From the NCBI RefSeq assembly GCF_025195095.1, contig NZ_JANAVZ010000001.1:372001-436000 (forward strand): DNA of 64,000 nt, given 5' to 3'. This DNA is from Paracoccus maritimus. Lineage in GTDB: Bacteria > Pseudomonadota > Alphaproteobacteria > Rhodobacterales > Rhodobacteraceae. The translations under genes and the position numbers were made by a program. Shown here piece by piece: positions 46,477 to 56,279 of this stretch (position 1 is its first letter; every line of letters starts with the position of its first letter). Below the pieces are notes generated by a model, which made no database searches, was not told where the DNA came from, and saw only the letters and a program-made list of their open reading frames with translations.

Positions 46477-47760
46477 TCAGTAGTTCGACTGAACCTGCAC
46501 GCAGCTGTTGCTTTCGGTGTTCCACATGCCGCAGGACTTGCCCGGCCAATCGGCATCCAGGACCGCCGATTCCGGCAGGAAATCGGTCCAGGCGTCGCCC
46601 GGCACGGGATCGGTCTGGCTGACGATGTCGAACTGGCCGTCCTCGCGGATCTCGCCGATCAGCACGGGCTTGGTCAGGTGGTGGTTCGGCAGGACCGTGG
46701 CGGTGCCGCCGGTCAGGTTCGGCACCTCGACCCCCACGATCGCGTCCAGCACCGGATCGACATCGGTCGTACCGGCCTTCTCGACCGCCGCAACCCATGC
46801 GTTGAAGCCGATCATCGTGGCTTCCATCGGGTCATTCGTCACCCGGCTGTCGTCGCCGGTGAATTTGTGCCATTCCTCGATGAAGGCGGCGTTCTCGGGC
46901 GTGTCTGCCGTTTCGAAATAGTTCCAGGCCGCCATGTGACCGACCAGATTGGCGGTATCCAGCCCGGACAGTTCCTCTTCGCCGACCGAGAAGGCCATCA
47001 CCGGAATGTCGTCGGCACTGACGCCGGCCGCCGCAAGTTCCTTGTAGAAGCCCACATTCGCGTCGCCGTTGATGGTCGACACGACCCCGACCTTCTTGCC
47101 GTCTGCCCCCAGTGCGACGACGTCCGAGACGACCTTGGACCAGTCGGAATGGCCGAACGGCGTGTAGTTCACGAAGATCTTGCCGTCGGCCAGTTCGTTG
47201 TCGGTCAGGTATCTTTCCAGGATGTTGTTCGTGGTGCGCGGATAGACATAGTCGGTTCCCAGCAGGGCCCATTTCTCGACGCCCAGTTCCTGGGCCATGT
47301 AGTCCACCGCCGGGATCGCCTGCTGGTTCGGGGCGGCTCCGGTATAGATGACGTTCTTCGAGGATTCCTCGCCCTCGTACTGCACGGGATAGAACAGCAG
47401 GCCGTTCAGTTCCTCGATCACCGGCAGCACGGATTTGCGGCTGACGCTGGTCCAGCAACCGAAGATCGCATCCACGTCACTGACGGTCAGCAATTCGCGG
47501 GCCTTTTCGGCAAACAGCGGCCAGTCCGAGGCCGGATCGACGACGACCGCCTCGATCGGGCGGCCCAGAAGCCCGCCCTTGGCGTTCTGCTGTTCGACCA
47601 TCATCAGGACGGTGTCCTTCAGCGTCGTTTCGGAAATCGCCATCGTGCCGGACAGCGAATGCAGGACGCCGATCTTGATCGGTTCTCCTTCTTGCGCCCA
47701 TGCGCCGTTGGCCAGCGCGATCGCGCTGCTCAGCATCAGCATCTTCGTGACAGTGTTCAT
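46477..47760 (-). CDS. urtA: Urea ABC transporter substrate-binding protein UrtA
   Basis: A 427-residue periplasmic binding protein. A Sec signal peptide of about 22 residues ends in ANGAWAQ. The type I periplasmic fold starts at IKIGVLHSLSGTMAIS, and UrtA-specific blocks include FGCWTSVSRKSVLPVIEE, FYPVQYEGEESSKNVIYTG and GTDYVYPRTTNNIL. Cysteines at the extreme C-terminus (KSCGMWN and NSCVQV) may form a disulfide. It leads the urtABCDE operon. An NtrC-like palindrome lies about 175 bases upstream. Confidence 0.96.
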   Translation of the reverse strand: MNTVTKMLMLSSAIALANGAWAQEGEPIKIGVLHSLSGTMAISETTLKDTVLMMVEQQNAKGGLLGRPIEAVVVDPASDWPLFAEKARELLTVSDVDAIFGCWTSVSRKSVLPVIEELNGLLFYPVQYEGEESSKNVIYTGAAPNQQAIPAVDYMAQELGVEKWALLGTDYVYPRTTNNILERYLTDNELADGKIFVNYTPFGHSDWSKVVSDVVALGADGKKVGVVSTINGDANVGFYKELAAAGVSADDIPVMAFSVGEEELSGLDTANLVGHMAAWNYFETADTPENAAFIEEWHKFTGDDSRVTNDPMEATMIGFNAWVAAVEKAGTTDVDPVLDAIVGVEVPNLTGGTATVLPNHHLTKPVLIGEIREDGQFDIVSQTDPVPGDAWTDFLPESAVLDADWPGKSCGMWNTESNSCVQVQSNY

Positions 47761-47933
47761 TGTCGCCCTTTCCGCCTGACCCGCTGGCCAGTGTCCCTGT
47801 TGTTATGTCGTGGAAGGATCGCGCCTTCGCAGATGCAGAAAGAGCGGAAAAAGAGGCAGTTGGACAGGATTCGAGCAACCTTGGCGCGAGCCGGGCAGGG
47901 TTTGTGCGGCCAGGCGGCAGAGCCGGCCCGCGC

Positions 47934-47950
47934 TGCCCGACAATCGGGCA
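47934..47950. promoter_or_regulatory. NtrC-like palindrome upstream of urtA, beyond ureG
   Basis: TGCCCG-ACAAT-CGGGCA within a 21-base perfect inverted repeat (47932-47952) in the ureG-urtA gap. The same TGCCCG-N5-CGGGCA occurs twice upstream of ureD. It fits TGC-N11-GCA, the core of NtrC sites. It starts just past the ureG stop codon, so it could also serve as a ureG terminator hairpin (no T tract). Confidence 0.5.
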
Positions 47951-47953
47951 GCT

Positions 47954-48592
47954 TCAGGCCGGTTCGGGCGTCAGCCCACCCTGCCGGATCAGGAATTCGA
48001 CGATCCGATCGACGCCGATTCCATGGCGCAGCGCGGCCATGATCACCGGGCGGGCACCACGGGATTCGACCGCATCGGATTCCAGCAGCACCGGGTCCAC
48101 GCCGACATGCGGGGCCAGATCGGTCTTGTTCACGATCAGCAGATCGGACCGGGCAAGGCCGGGTCCGCGCTTGCGCGGGATATCCTGACCCGCGGCGGTG
48201 TCGATGACATAGATCGTCAGATCGGCCAGTTCGGGCGAAAAGGTCGCGGCCAGGTTGTCGCCGCCCGATTCGATCAGGATCAGCTGCAGGTCAGGAAATG
48301 CCGCGTTCAGATCGGCGATGGCGGCCAGGTTGATGCTGGCATCCTCGCGGATCGCGGTATGCGGGCAGCCGCCGGTTTCGACGCCCCGGATGCGTTCGGC
48401 GGGCAGAACCTGCGCGCGCATCAGCGCCTCGGCATCCTCGCGGGTATAGATGTCGTTTGTGATGACGGCCATCGACAGGCGCGGTGACAATGCGCGCGCC
48501 AGATGTTCGGTCAGGGTGGTCTTGCCGGCGCCGACGGGGCCGCCGATGCCGACGCGCAAGGGGCCGTGACTGGTGGGCGGGGGCAGGCTCAT
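47954..48592 (-). CDS. ureG: Urease accessory GTPase UreG
   Basis: A 212-residue SIMIBI-class GTPase that drives nickel delivery to urease. The P-loop [15 protein letters not shown] lies near residue 18. The Cys-Pro-His metal site is [15 protein letters not shown] near 75 and the base-recognition NKTD near 160. It overlaps the ureF stop codon by 4 bases and is the last gene of the urease operon. Confidence 0.95.
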   Translation of the reverse strand: MSLPPPTSHGPLRVGIGGPVGAGKTTLTEHLARALSPRLSMAVITNDIYTREDAEALMRAQVLPAERIRGVETGGCPHTAIREDASINLAAIADLNAAFPDLQLILIESGGDNLAATFSPELADLTIYVIDTAAGQDIPRKRGPGLARSDLLIVNKTDLAPHVGVDPVLLESDAVESRGARPVIMAALRHGIGVDRIVEFLIRQGGLTPEPA

Positions 48593-49239
48593 GATCGGAA
48601 AATCCTTGTCTGCATGGTTTCGTGGCACATGGCGGCGATGTCCGCGCCCCATGTGGCGCTGTGAAGATCGGTGTGAGAGGCCGCCGCGGCGCGCGCCGCC
48701 GTGCGCAGGATCGCGGGTTGCAGGGCGGCCAGCATGGCCTGTCCCTCGACCGGGCCCAGCGGCAGAAAGCGCACCGCCGCGCTGATCAGCGCGGCGGCCT
48801 GCGCCTGAAGCCAGGCCGCGATCAGTTCGGTACGGGGCAGGGGCATCGCCGCGCAGGCCCGTCCGAAAGCCACCGGCAGTGCGGAGGGGGGCAGTGGCCG
48901 ATCAATCGCAGATACGTTGGCGGCGAAGGCCGCGCCCTGTTCCAGCGTTTCGGTCAGCCGCTCCGAGGTCAGGCAGGAAGCGCGGGCCAGATCGTCCAGC
49001 CCGGCGTGATCGGCATCGTCGTGCAGCGACAGCGCGATCAGCACGGCGTCGGTCCATCCCGCGCCATGTTCCAGCCAGTCGGTCAGCCAGACAGTCAGGG
49101 TGCTGCGTGTCACGGCGTGCCGGTCCATCGCGTGTTCCAGACCCTGCGACCATGCAAAACCGCCCACCGGAAAGGCGGGCGACAGATATTGCGCCAGCCG
49201 CAGCCGCGCGGCTTCAGGCGTGGTCGTGATGATGGTCAT
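48589..49239 (-). CDS. ureF: Urease accessory protein UreF
   Basis: A 216-residue helical protein that acts as a checkpoint for UreG GTP hydrolysis during urease activation. The family opening [19 protein letters not shown] is clear, with the later helices [12 protein letters not shown] and the C-terminal conserved [11 protein letters not shown]. Start ATG 49239 overlaps the end of ureE by 26 bases, inside the His-rich tail code. Confidence 0.9.
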   Translation of the reverse strand: MTIITTTPEAARLRLAQYLSPAFPVGGFAWSQGLEHAMDRHAVTRSTLTVWLTDWLEHGAGWTDAVLIALSLHDDADHAGLDDLARASCLTSERLTETLEQGAAFAANVSAIDRPLPPSALPVAFGRACAAMPLPRTELIAAWLQAQAAALISAAVRFLPLGPVEGQAMLAALQPAILRTAARAAAASHTDLHSATWGADIAAMCHETMQTRIFRS

Positions 49240-49720
49240 GGCGGTGGCCGTGATCGTGACCGGCGTCGTGATCGTGGCTGTGGCCGTGATCATGTCCGAA
49301 GGTGCGGCCATGGCCATAGGCGCCGCCTTCGGGGCTGAACGGCAGATCGGCGCGTTCGACCGTGGCGCCAAGTTGGCGCAGCATGGCTTCAAGTACATGG
49401 TCCTGGCGGATGATCAGGCGGGCGGCTTCTATCCGGCAGGGGGTGTGGCGGTTGCCGATATGCCAAGCCAGCCGGGGCAGATCGCCGGTCACGACCAGCA
49501 CTGGTTCCGGCGCAGCGCGCATGACGATCCGGCGGCCGTCGGACAGCAGGAACGCGTCGCCATCCTCGACGCTGGTGACCTCGGGCAGATCCAGCAGGAA
49601 ATCCCCCGCATCGAAGGTCAGCCGCTTGCGGCGCAGCAGGCGGGATTCGTAGTCCAGACGCAGCTCGCCCGCGAAGGGGCCGTGGGCTTGGCGGATGATG
49701 CTGTGGCAGTGAAGTGTCAT
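49214..49720 (-). CDS. ureE: Urease accessory nickel chaperone UreE
   Basis: A 168-residue nickel-binding metallochaperone. The N-terminal domain (about 1-70) and the metal-binding domain (about 71-140) are typical, including AWHIGNRHTPCRIE with the dimer-interface histidine. The C-terminal 27 residues are very His/Asp-rich (HDHGHSHDHD repeats), giving a nickel-storage tail. The tail DNA overlaps the ureF start. It lies 9 bases after ureC. Confidence 0.93.
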   Translation of the reverse strand: MTLHCHSIIRQAHGPFAGELRLDYESRLLRRKRLTFDAGDFLLDLPEVTSVEDGDAFLLSDGRRIVMRAAPEPVLVVTGDLPRLAWHIGNRHTPCRIEAARLIIRQDHVLEAMLRQLGATVERADLPFSPEGGAYGHGRTFGHDHGHSHDHDAGHDHGHRHDHHHDHA

Positions 49721-49729
49721 CTTTCGGCC

Positions 49730-51418
49730 TCAGAACAGGAAATAACGCTGCGCCATCGGCAGCTCGGTCGCGGGTTCGCAGGTCAGCAACTGACCATCTG
49801 CGCGGACCTCGTAGGTTTCGGGATCGACCTCGATTTCGGGCATGGCGTCGTTCAGCGCCATGTCGGCCTTGCCGATGCCGCGGGTGTTTTCGACCGCGAT
49901 CAGCGATTTTGACAGACCGTCGCCCACCCCCGCATCCAGCCCCGCCTGACTGACGAACAACGCCGACGCGCGGCCCGTATGTCCCCACATCGGGCGGCTG
50001 AAGACCGGCTGCACCGGGATCGAGCCGTTCGGATCGCCCATCTGCGCCACCGCGATCTGGCCGCCGACCAGAACCATTTCAGGCTTCACGCCGAAGAAGG
50101 CGGGCGACCACAGGACCAGATCGGCGCGCTTGCCACCTTCTATGCTGCCGATATGGCGCGAGACGCCATGCGCGATCGCCGGGTTGATTGTGTATTTGGC
50201 GATATAGCGGCGGGCGCGCAGGTTGTCGTTCTGACCCTGTTCGCCGGGCAGGCGACCACGCTGGCGGCGCATCTTGTCCGCGGTCTGCCAGGTGCGGATG
50301 ATCACCTCGCCCACGCGACCCATGGCCTGACTGTCCGACGAAATGACGCTGAAGGCCCCCAGATCGTGCAGGATATCTTCGGCGGCGATGGTTTCGCGCC
50401 GGATGCGGCTTTCGGCGAAGGACACATCCTCGGGCACGCGCCGGTCCAGATGGTGGCAGACCATCAGCATGTCCAGATGTTCCTCGATGGTATTGCCGGT
50501 ATAGGGCCGCGTCGGGTTGGTGGACGATGGCAGCACGTTCGACATGCCGACCATGCGAATGATGTCGGGGGCATGGCCGCCGCCCGCGCCCTCGGTGTGA
50601 TAGGCATGGATCGTCCTGCCGGCGATGGCGGCCATCGTATCCTCGACAAAGCCCGATTCGTTCAGCGTGTCGGTATGGATCATCACCTGCACGTCCATCG
50701 CATCGGCGACCGTCAGGCAGTTGTCGATGGCAGCGGGGGTGGTGCCCCAGTCCTCGTGCAGCTTCAGCGCGCAGGCGCCCGCGCGGATCTGTTCCTGCAG
50801 CGGCGCGGGCAGCGATGCGTTGCCCTTGCCCGCGATGCCAATATTGACGGGCAGGTCGGCGCAGGCCTCCATCATCCGGGCGATATGCCAGGGGCCGGGG
50901 GTGCAGGTCGTGGCCAGCGTGCCATGCGCGGGGCCGGTGCCGCCGCCCAGCATGGTGGTGACGCCGGAATGGATCGCGTGATCGACCTGCTGCGGGCAGA
51001 TGAAATGGATATGGCAGTCGAAGCCGCCGGGGGTCAGGATGCGGCCTTCACCCGCAATGATCTCGGTTCCCGGTCCGATGATCAGGGTGACGCCCGGCTG
51101 GGTGTCGGGATTGCCCGCCTTGCCGATGCCCGCGATGCGCCCGTCCTTCAGCCCGACATCGGCCTTGACGATGCCCTGATGGTCGAAGACGACGACGCCG
51201 GTGATGACCGTGTCCATCGCGCCGCCCTCGCGGGTGATCTGGGACTGGCCCATGCCGTCGCGCACGACCTTGCCGCCGCCGAATTTCACCTCTTCGCCCG
51301 GCACGGTCAGGTCGCGTTCGACCTGGATCAGCAATTCCGTATCGGCAAGCCGGATCCGGTCGCCCGTGGTCGGGCCGTAAAGCGCCGCATAGTCGGCGCG
51401 GCTGAGTGTCTGGGCCAT
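49730..51418 (-). CDS. ureC: Urease subunit alpha
   Basis: The 562-residue catalytic subunit with the two-nickel centre. Nickel ligands are visible in [11 protein letters not shown] near residue 133, the carbamylated Lys in [12 protein letters not shown] near 215, [13 protein letters not shown] near 245, and [15 protein letters not shown] near 270. The mobile flap Cys-His is [13 protein letters not shown] near 320. [15 protein letters not shown] includes the late Asp ligand. Length is close to the usual 567. It is one base from ureB. Confidence 0.97.
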   Translation of the reverse strand: MAQTLSRADYAALYGPTTGDRIRLADTELLIQVERDLTVPGEEVKFGGGKVVRDGMGQSQITREGGAMDTVITGVVVFDHQGIVKADVGLKDGRIAGIGKAGNPDTQPGVTLIIGPGTEIIAGEGRILTPGGFDCHIHFICPQQVDHAIHSGVTTMLGGGTGPAHGTLATTCTPGPWHIARMMEACADLPVNIGIAGKGNASLPAPLQEQIRAGACALKLHEDWGTTPAAIDNCLTVADAMDVQVMIHTDTLNESGFVEDTMAAIAGRTIHAYHTEGAGGGHAPDIIRMVGMSNVLPSSTNPTRPYTGNTIEEHLDMLMVCHHLDRRVPEDVSFAESRIRRETIAAEDILHDLGAFSVISSDSQAMGRVGEVIIRTWQTADKMRRQRGRLPGEQGQNDNLRARRYIAKYTINPAIAHGVSRHIGSIEGGKRADLVLWSPAFFGVKPEMVLVGGQIAVAQMGDPNGSIPVQPVFSRPMWGHTGRASALFVSQAGLDAGVGDGLSKSLIAVENTRGIGKADMALNDAMPEIEVDPETYEVRADGQLLTCEPATELPMAQRYFLF

Positions 51419-51419
51419 G

Positions 51420-51725
51420 CTACAGCGCCCCCATGATGTCTTGGCGGAATCCCTGGACGACGCGGTCGCCGGCATAGGGGATCAACTGGACCTCGCGCGA
51501 CTGGCCGGGTTCGAACCTGACGGCGGTGCCCGCCGGGATCGACAGGCGCATGCCGCGCGCGGCGGCCCGGTCGAAATCCAGCGCGGGGTTGGTTTCGGCG
51601 AAATGATAGTGGCTGCCGACCTGGATCGGGCGGTCGCCGGTATTGGCGACCATGACCGTGACCGGGTCCCGGCCGTGATTCAGCGTGATCTGGCCTTCGG
51701 CGGGCAGGATTTCACCGGGGATCAT
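51420..51725 (-). CDS. ureB: Urease subunit beta
   Basis: The 101-residue beta subunit that packs against the alpha subunit. Canonical start [13 protein letters not shown] at ATG 51725, then the [17 protein letters not shown] and [18 protein letters not shown] blocks. A TTG six bases earlier is not needed. It is preceded by the hupE gene and followed by ureC. Confidence 0.96.
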   Translation of the reverse strand: MIPGEILPAEGQITLNHGRDPVTVMVANTGDRPIQVGSHYHFAETNPALDFDRAAARGMRLSIPAGTAVRFEPGQSREVQLIPYAGDRVVQGFRQDIMGAL

Positions 51726-51727
51726 GG

Positions 51728-52291
51728 TCAACCCCCGAAGGCCAGCGCCAGACCGGCCAGCGCGGTGCTGCCGCCAAGTCCGCGCAGCAGCGCGCCCCGC
51801 TGCAGCAACCGGCCCGCGCCGATCCCCGCCAGATGAAGGCCGATCGTCATCAGCGCGAAACCCGCAGCATAAGGGATCATGCCGCTGGCGGGCCCTTCTG
51901 CGCCATGCGCCCAGCCATGCGCGAAGCCGAACAGCGCCACACCCGGCAGCAGCACGCCAAGCGGCGGGCGGGCGGCCATCGCCACCAGCACGCCCAGGAT
52001 GACGACCGAGGCCAGGATCATCGGCTCGACCCCCGGGAAGGGAAGCCCGGCATAGCCCGACAGCCCGCCCGCGATCATGCTGCCGACGAAGGTCAGCGGC
52101 AGGGCCCAGACCCCCCGGCCGCCGTATTGCGCGGCCAAGAGGCCAAGCGCGACCATTGCCAGCAGATGGTCCGCGCCGCCGACCGGATGCGACAGCCCGC
52201 CAAGGAACTGGCCCTGTTCATGGCCGGGATGGGCCAGTGCGGCGTGCGGCAGCAGAAGGGCTGCTGTGGTGATGCGCGGGATATTCTTCAT
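51728..52291 (-). CDS. HupE/UreJ-type nickel permease in the urease operon
   Basis: A 187-residue membrane protein with an N-terminal hydrophobic signal, then the metal-site motif [26 protein letters not shown] (split here: HPGHEQ and [11 protein letters not shown]), near residue 22-45. About six helices follow. It has the HupE/UreJ fold for nickel entry. It sits between ureA and ureB, so nickel supply is coupled to the structural subunits. The family also includes hydrogenase-linked members, but context points to urease. Confidence 0.9.
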   Translation of the reverse strand: MKNIPRITTAALLLPHAALAHPGHEQGQFLGGLSHPVGGADHLLAMVALGLLAAQYGGRGVWALPLTFVGSMIAGGLSGYAGLPFPGVEPMILASVVILGVLVAMAARPPLGVLLPGVALFGFAHGWAHGAEGPASGMIPYAAGFALMTIGLHLAGIGAGRLLQRGALLRGLGGSTALAGLALAFGG

Positions 52292-52292
52292 G

Positions 52293-52604
52293 TCAGGCCT
52301 CTTGCCGGATGGGATGGTGGACGGTCACCAGCTTGGTGCCGTCGGGAAAGGTCGCCTCGACCTGCACGGATTCGATCATCTCGGGCACGCCCTCCATGCA
52401 CTGGCCGGCCGTGATCACATGCGCGCCGGCCTGCATAAGGTCGGCGACCGAACGGCCGTCGCGTGCGCCCTCGACCACGAAATCGGTGATCAGCGCGATC
52501 GCCTCGGGGTGGTTCAGCCTGACGCCGCGCTGCAATCGGCCACGGGCGACCATGGCGGCGACCGAGACCAGCAGCTTTTCGCGTTCGCGGGGGGAAAGAT
52601 TCAT
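52293..52604 (-). CDS. ureA: Urease subunit gamma
   Basis: The 103-residue gamma subunit. It shows [32 protein letters not shown], and the C-terminal [17 protein letters not shown]. Family length is about 100. It lies two bases after ureD and one base before the hupE-like gene. Confidence 0.96.
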   Translation of the reverse strand: MNLSPREREKLLVSVAAMVARGRLQRGVRLNHPEAIALITDFVVEGARDGRSVADLMQAGAHVITAGQCMEGVPEMIESVQVEATFPDGTKLVTVHHPIRQEA

Positions 52605-52606
52605 CT

Positions 52607-53422
52607 TCAGACCTGCCAGATACGGGGAAGGGGATCGGGGCGCAAACCGGCCAGAAGGCGGGTGATCTGTCGCCGCAGCGGCCAGCCGTCGGCGGCCAGC
52701 AGGCGCAAGATCAGTCGTCCGGGCGGGGCGCTGGCGGCGGCGGTGACGCCGGGTTCGTCCAGCAGACCGCGCGCGCGGTCAAGAAGGTCGGCGGCGTTGG
52801 GCGCGATTACCGTCAGGGTGGACATCGCGCGGGCACCGTTCAGCATCGCCGCACCGGCCAGGCGGGGCAGCGCCGCATCGTCCAGCGCCAGCGCGTCGTG
52901 ATGGACCACCCGTCCCGCGCGCCGCACGATGCGCCGGTCGGTCAGCGACAGGCGGGCCAGGCGCTCGCCCATCGCCAGCCGTCCCAGCACGACGGTTTCC
53001 AGCAGCATGCAGCCCGCGTCCGGCGCCAGATCGATCCGAGTTTCGCGGGTCAGCCGCGCGCCATCGAACAGGATGGTTTCTTGTGGCAGCCAGTCCAGCC
53101 ACGCGCCCTGACCGACCCGCAGATGCACGGCGGCGCGGGCCGGACCCGCTTCGGCGCGATAGGCGCGCTCGGCGGTCTGGGTGGTGGCCAGCGCCCGCGT
53201 GCGGGGACGCAGATCGACGCCGAATTCTAGCCGGTCGCCGGATGCCAGCCCGCCCGAGGTGTTCAGGAACACGATTTCGGGCAGGCCCGCCGTCATCCGC
53301 GGCAGCATCGCCTTGGCCGATCCCGATTGCGCCAGATCTACGATGCCGCGCGGTCCCATGACGACATTCGCGCGGCCGCTGCTGCGCTGCATGATCCGAG
53401 AGGGGGCGGGTATGTCGAACAT
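52607..53422 (-). CDS. ureD: Urease accessory protein UreD
   Basis: A 271-residue scaffold (UreH in some species) that binds apo-urease and recruits UreF and UreG. Family blocks are [19 protein letters not shown] near residue 55, [11 protein letters not shown] near 80, [17 protein letters not shown] near 105 and [14 protein letters not shown] near 140. ATG 53422 gives the normal length, with no strong ribosome site; upstream in-frame starts cannot be excluded. It leads the urease operon, and two NtrC-like palindromes lie upstream. Confidence 0.9.
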   Translation of the reverse strand: MFDIPAPSRIMQRSSGRANVVMGPRGIVDLAQSGSAKAMLPRMTAGLPEIVFLNTSGGLASGDRLEFGVDLRPRTRALATTQTAERAYRAEAGPARAAVHLRVGQGAWLDWLPQETILFDGARLTRETRIDLAPDAGCMLLETVVLGRLAMGERLARLSLTDRRIVRRAGRVVHHDALALDDAALPRLAGAAMLNGARAMSTLTVIAPNAADLLDRARGLLDEPGVTAAASAPPGRLILRLLAADGWPLRRQITRLLAGLRPDPLPRIWQV

Positions 53423-53475
53423 GGCGCGAGAGGGCGCCCCGCACAGGGCAAGGTCAATGCGCGAGGCGACGGGCG

Positions 53476-53494
53476 CTGCCCGGATAGCGGGCAG
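53476..53494. promoter_or_regulatory. NtrC-like palindrome upstream of ureD, site 1
   Basis: CTGCCCG-GATAG-CGGGCAG, a perfect 7-bp inverted repeat with a 5-base spacer, 54 bases upstream of the ureD start. It shares TGCCCG-N5-CGGGCA with site 2 and with the site near urtA. Confidence 0.55.
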
Positions 53495-53526
53495 GAATGC
53501 CGTCAGTGCAAATGATCGGCGCAACT

Positions 53527-53543
53527 TGCCCGTATTTCGGGCA
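53527..53543. promoter_or_regulatory. NtrC-like palindrome upstream of ureD, site 2
   Basis: TGCCCG-TATTT-CGGGCA, the same palindrome again, centred 50 bases from site 1. That is about five helical turns and would place two dimers on the same face of the DNA. Confidence 0.55.
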
Positions 53544-53581
53544 GTTCTTGCGTGGCGGGACGCCCGGGCGCTGTCGCCGCG

Positions 53582-54337
53582 TCAGCCAGAGACCGCCCGC
53601 AGCAACTTGCGGCGCGCGGGCGGGATCGCGCGGATCTCGACGCCGGTGAAGACATGCATGGTGCGCAGGGCCGGATCGACCACCGCGTGATCGCTGACCC
53701 AGCCGCCCATCGCCAGATAGCTGCGCAGCAAGGGCGGCATGGCAGCCATGGCGCGTTTCGGGTCGGGCTTGCGCAGGCGCAAGGCGCGCGCGAAGCGGAA
53801 GACCTTGGGCGCCTTGACCCGCGGCCACCATCTGCGCGGGGCAAGGTGGCGTTCCTTCAGCATCGCGAAAGCCTCGGCATGGTCTTCGGGTTCGGTGCCC
53901 ACGAAGCTGGAACAGCCGAACAGCATTTCGATTCCCGTCTCATCGACATGGCGGGTCATGGCGGCCCATGCCGTGCGGATGATGTCGGGGTCGCGGAATT
54001 CGGGATGGATGCAGAACCGCCCCATTTCGACCATGGGGCCGTCAAAGGATTCCAGCGCCGACAGGTTGTAGAACTGTGCCGAGTAGCTGCGCGCGATCTC
54101 GGACCCGCCGGACAGCGGAAGAAAGCGATAGCAGCAGACAAGCTGGCCGGTGTCCGCCAGCTCGATCAGCATGTGCAGGCAATCGTCGTCCAGCCGGTCG
54201 GCGTCGATCTGCAATCCGTCGTCCGCCGCGCCGTTGCGCGCGACGAAGCAAAGCCAGCGCAGTCGCTGCGCGGCGCCGATGTCTTCTGGGGTCTCTGCCA
54301 GCCTTGCCCGGTAGCGGCCTCTGCGAAATGGCTGCAT
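53582..54337 (-). CDS. olsB: L-ornithine N(alpha)-acyltransferase, OlsB-like
   Basis: A 251-residue GNAT-superfamily acyltransferase that would make lyso-ornithine lipid from ornithine and a 3-hydroxyacyl-ACP. The OlsB pattern is seen in YRARLAETPEDIGAAQRLR, MVEMGRFCIHPEFRDPDI near residue 115, and MLFGCSSFVGTE near 150. Start ATG 54337 has GAGGCG upstream; ATG 54367 is longer. OlsA is not in the window. Some homologues are misannotated as hemolysins. Confidence 0.85.
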   Translation of the reverse strand: MQPFRRGRYRARLAETPEDIGAAQRLRWLCFVARNGAADDGLQIDADRLDDDCLHMLIELADTGQLVCCYRFLPLSGGSEIARSYSAQFYNLSALESFDGPMVEMGRFCIHPEFRDPDIIRTAWAAMTRHVDETGIEMLFGCSSFVGTEPEDHAEAFAMLKERHLAPRRWWPRVKAPKVFRFARALRLRKPDPKRAMAAMPPLLRSYLAMGGWVSDHAVVDPALRTMHVFTGVEIRAIPPARRKLLRAVSG

Positions 54338-54437
54338 GTCGGATGCGCCTCTGTTGCCTTGGCCCAAGCCTTAGCCAGATGTTGTGTCATTTCCGCGAAA
54401 GCGCAATGTCTGGAAGCGGTTTTTCCGGTCCACCTGC

Positions 54438-55553
54438 CTAATCCGTGTCCTGTGTGTCTCGGGCGGGAAGGGAATCGCCCAGAACATCCTCGATATACAA
54501 TCTCTGGACCAGGATGATCGAGACCAGCAGAAGCGGTGTCGCAAGGATGATGCCGAACAGCCCGAACAGGCTGCCGAAAGCGACGATCGCCAGCACCGTC
54601 AGCACTGGCGGCAGATGGGCGGCGTATTTCTGGATCATCGGCATCAGGACATTACCCTCGATTTGCTGGATGACCACGAACAGAAGCGTGACATAGGCGG
54701 CCTGATCGACGCCCTGGGTCAATGCGAACATCACCGCGGGGATCCCCGACATGAAGGGGCCGATCACCGGGATGATGTTGGTCAACCCGGCGATCAGGCC
54801 CAGAACCATGGCAAGCGGCACACCCAGCAGCCACAGCCCCAGCCCTGTCAGCAAAGCGACCACCAGCATGTCCAGCGCTTGTCCGCCCATCCACCGTGCC
54901 AATGCGGTACTGCATTCGTCCAGGATTCCGGCCGCGCGGTCGCGGTAGAACAACGGGATCAGCCGCAGGAAACCACCGCGATAGCTGGGCGCATCCAGCG
55001 CCAGAAAGATGGCCATCGTCAGCATCAGCACCAGGTTGGCCAGACCGCCGAATACCGTTGTGATGGTTCCGGTCAGGTATCCGAAGATCGACGGGATCCC
55101 GCCGGAACTGCCCGAGGATTGTCCGTTGCCCGATGAGGGGTCGATGCGCCGTTCGATGAACTGGCCGATGCTGCTGCCTTCCAGCCAGTCGCTGACCTGC
55201 CGCCACGCGGCGGGCAGGCTTTTCAGAAGCTCGTTGAATTGCTGCGAGACGGCAGGGCCGGCTGCGGTGAACAGCCCGGCGAAGATCGCGGCGGCGAGCA
55301 GCGCGGTCAGCAGCACGCCCGGTTTGAACGGCAGGCCAAGGCGGCGGTTCAGCACCTGTGCCCCGCCACGCAGCGCAATCGCCAGAAGGATCGCCGCAAA
55401 GCCCATCAGAAGCACGCTGGACCATGTCCAGATCGCTGCCAGCAGAAGGCCGATGGCAAAGACCGCGATGATCGTCGCGAATGGCACGTCGTGCAGGCCG
55501 GAACGGCCGGCGCGGTCTGGCGGTTCGGGTCGGTCGGGCCGGGGGCTGGACAT
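54438..55553 (-). CDS. AI-2E family permease (second copy)
   Basis: A 371-residue inner-membrane protein with about eight helices. The N-terminal 25 residues are Pro/Arg-rich and cytoplasmic. A helix pair (about 25-65), an extracytoplasmic helix stretch with a Ser/Gly-rich loop (about 130-150), and the family motif NIIPVIGPFMSGIPAV near residue 265 follow. Start ATG 55553 follows AAGAAGGTGCCGCG. It has little obvious similarity to the copy at 18732, so they probably differ in substrate. Substrate unknown. Confidence 0.85.
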   Translation of the reverse strand: MSSPRPDRPEPPDRAGRSGLHDVPFATIIAVFAIGLLLAAIWTWSSVLLMGFAAILLAIALRGGAQVLNRRLGLPFKPGVLLTALLAAAIFAGLFTAAGPAVSQQFNELLKSLPAAWRQVSDWLEGSSIGQFIERRIDPSSGNGQSSGSSGGIPSIFGYLTGTITTVFGGLANLVLMLTMAIFLALDAPSYRGGFLRLIPLFYRDRAAGILDECSTALARWMGGQALDMLVVALLTGLGLWLLGVPLAMVLGLIAGLTNIIPVIGPFMSGIPAVMFALTQGVDQAAYVTLLFVVIQQIEGNVLMPMIQKYAAHLPPVLTVLAIVAFGSLFGLFGIILATPLLLVSIILVQRLYIEDVLGDSLPARDTQDTD

Positions 55554-55728
55554 CGCGGCACCTTCTTGTCGGACGCGGTTCAGGGTCACTCCTAGCATGT
55601 TTCGGGATAGGCGAAAGGGTCGGGGTGGACTGGCGCTTGTCCTTGCCCGTGGGGGGCAAGCCTGCTAACGGGGCGCGGATTTCACAGGCGGGCGGAGCAG
55701 ATCCGCCGCATTCAGACAAGGTAGAGAC

Positions 55729-56151
55729 ATGGCCACCGAACGGACCCTTTCGATTATCAAGCCCGATGCGACCAAGCGCAACCTGACCGGCAAGATCAAC
55801 GCCAAGTTCGAAGACGCGGGTCTGCGCATCGTCGCGCAGAAGCGCATCAAGCTGTCGCCCGAACAGGCCGGCAAGTTCTACGAGGTTCACAAGGATCGCC
55901 CCTTCTACGGCGAACTGGTCGAATTCATGGCGTCCGAGCCGGTCGTGGTGCAGGTGCTGGAAGGCGAGAACGCCATCGCCAAGAACCGCGAAGTGATGGG
56001 CGCCACGAACCCGGCAAATGCCGACGAGGGCACCATCCGCAAGGAATTCGCGCTGTCGGTTGGTGAAAATTCGGTCCACGGGTCGGACGCGCCGGATACC
56101 GCCAAGGAAGAGATTGCCTTCTTCTTCTCGGGTCTTGAACTGGTCGGCTAA
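55729..56151 (+). CDS. ndk: Nucleoside diphosphate kinase
   Basis: A 140-residue enzyme that balances nucleoside triphosphates by phosphotransfer through a histidine intermediate. It has the canonical start [18 protein letters not shown] and the active-site [17 protein letters not shown] near residue 113 (the catalytic His is in VHGSD). A terminator follows. The upstream 175-base gap holds a GGCGGA-5-TCCGCC hairpin at 55691-55707. Confidence 0.97.
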   Translation: MATERTLSIIKPDATKRNLTGKINAKFEDAGLRIVAQKRIKLSPEQAGKFYEVHKDRPFYGELVEFMASEPVVVQVLEGENAIAKNREVMGATNPANADEGTIRKEFALSVGENSVHGSDAPDTAKEEIAFFFSGLELVG

Positions 56152-56176
56152 GCTGCCGCGATACGGCATCCAGGAA

Positions 56177-56201
56177 AGGCGTCCCACGGGGCGCCTTTTT
56201 T
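56177..56201 (+). terminator. Terminator of ndk
   Basis: GC-rich stem AGGCGTCCC-ACG-GGGCGCCT (one bulged T) followed by six T at 56196-56201, 26 bases after the ndk stop. Confidence 0.85.
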
Positions 56202-56279
56202 CATGCGCTCTCGCTGTTGTTATTATTGAACGGACGCCAAGGTGCTATCGCGGTTGGGCGATCTGGATCGGAGATAGGC

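Noticed and set aside
44410..48042. Plus-strand frames of about 550 residues antisense to urtB and urtA
   Set aside because: His/Arg/Gln-rich composition without domains, fully antisense to well-supported transporter genes.
49979..51436. Plus-strand frame of 485 residues across ureC
   Set aside because: Antisense shadow of urease alpha; no domain.
55642..55660. TTGCCC-N5-GGGCAA inverted repeat upstream of ndk as a fourth NtrC-like site
   Set aside because: The distance between TGCCC and GGGCA is 5 instead of 7, so it does not share the ure/urt geometry, and ndk is not a nitrogen gene.
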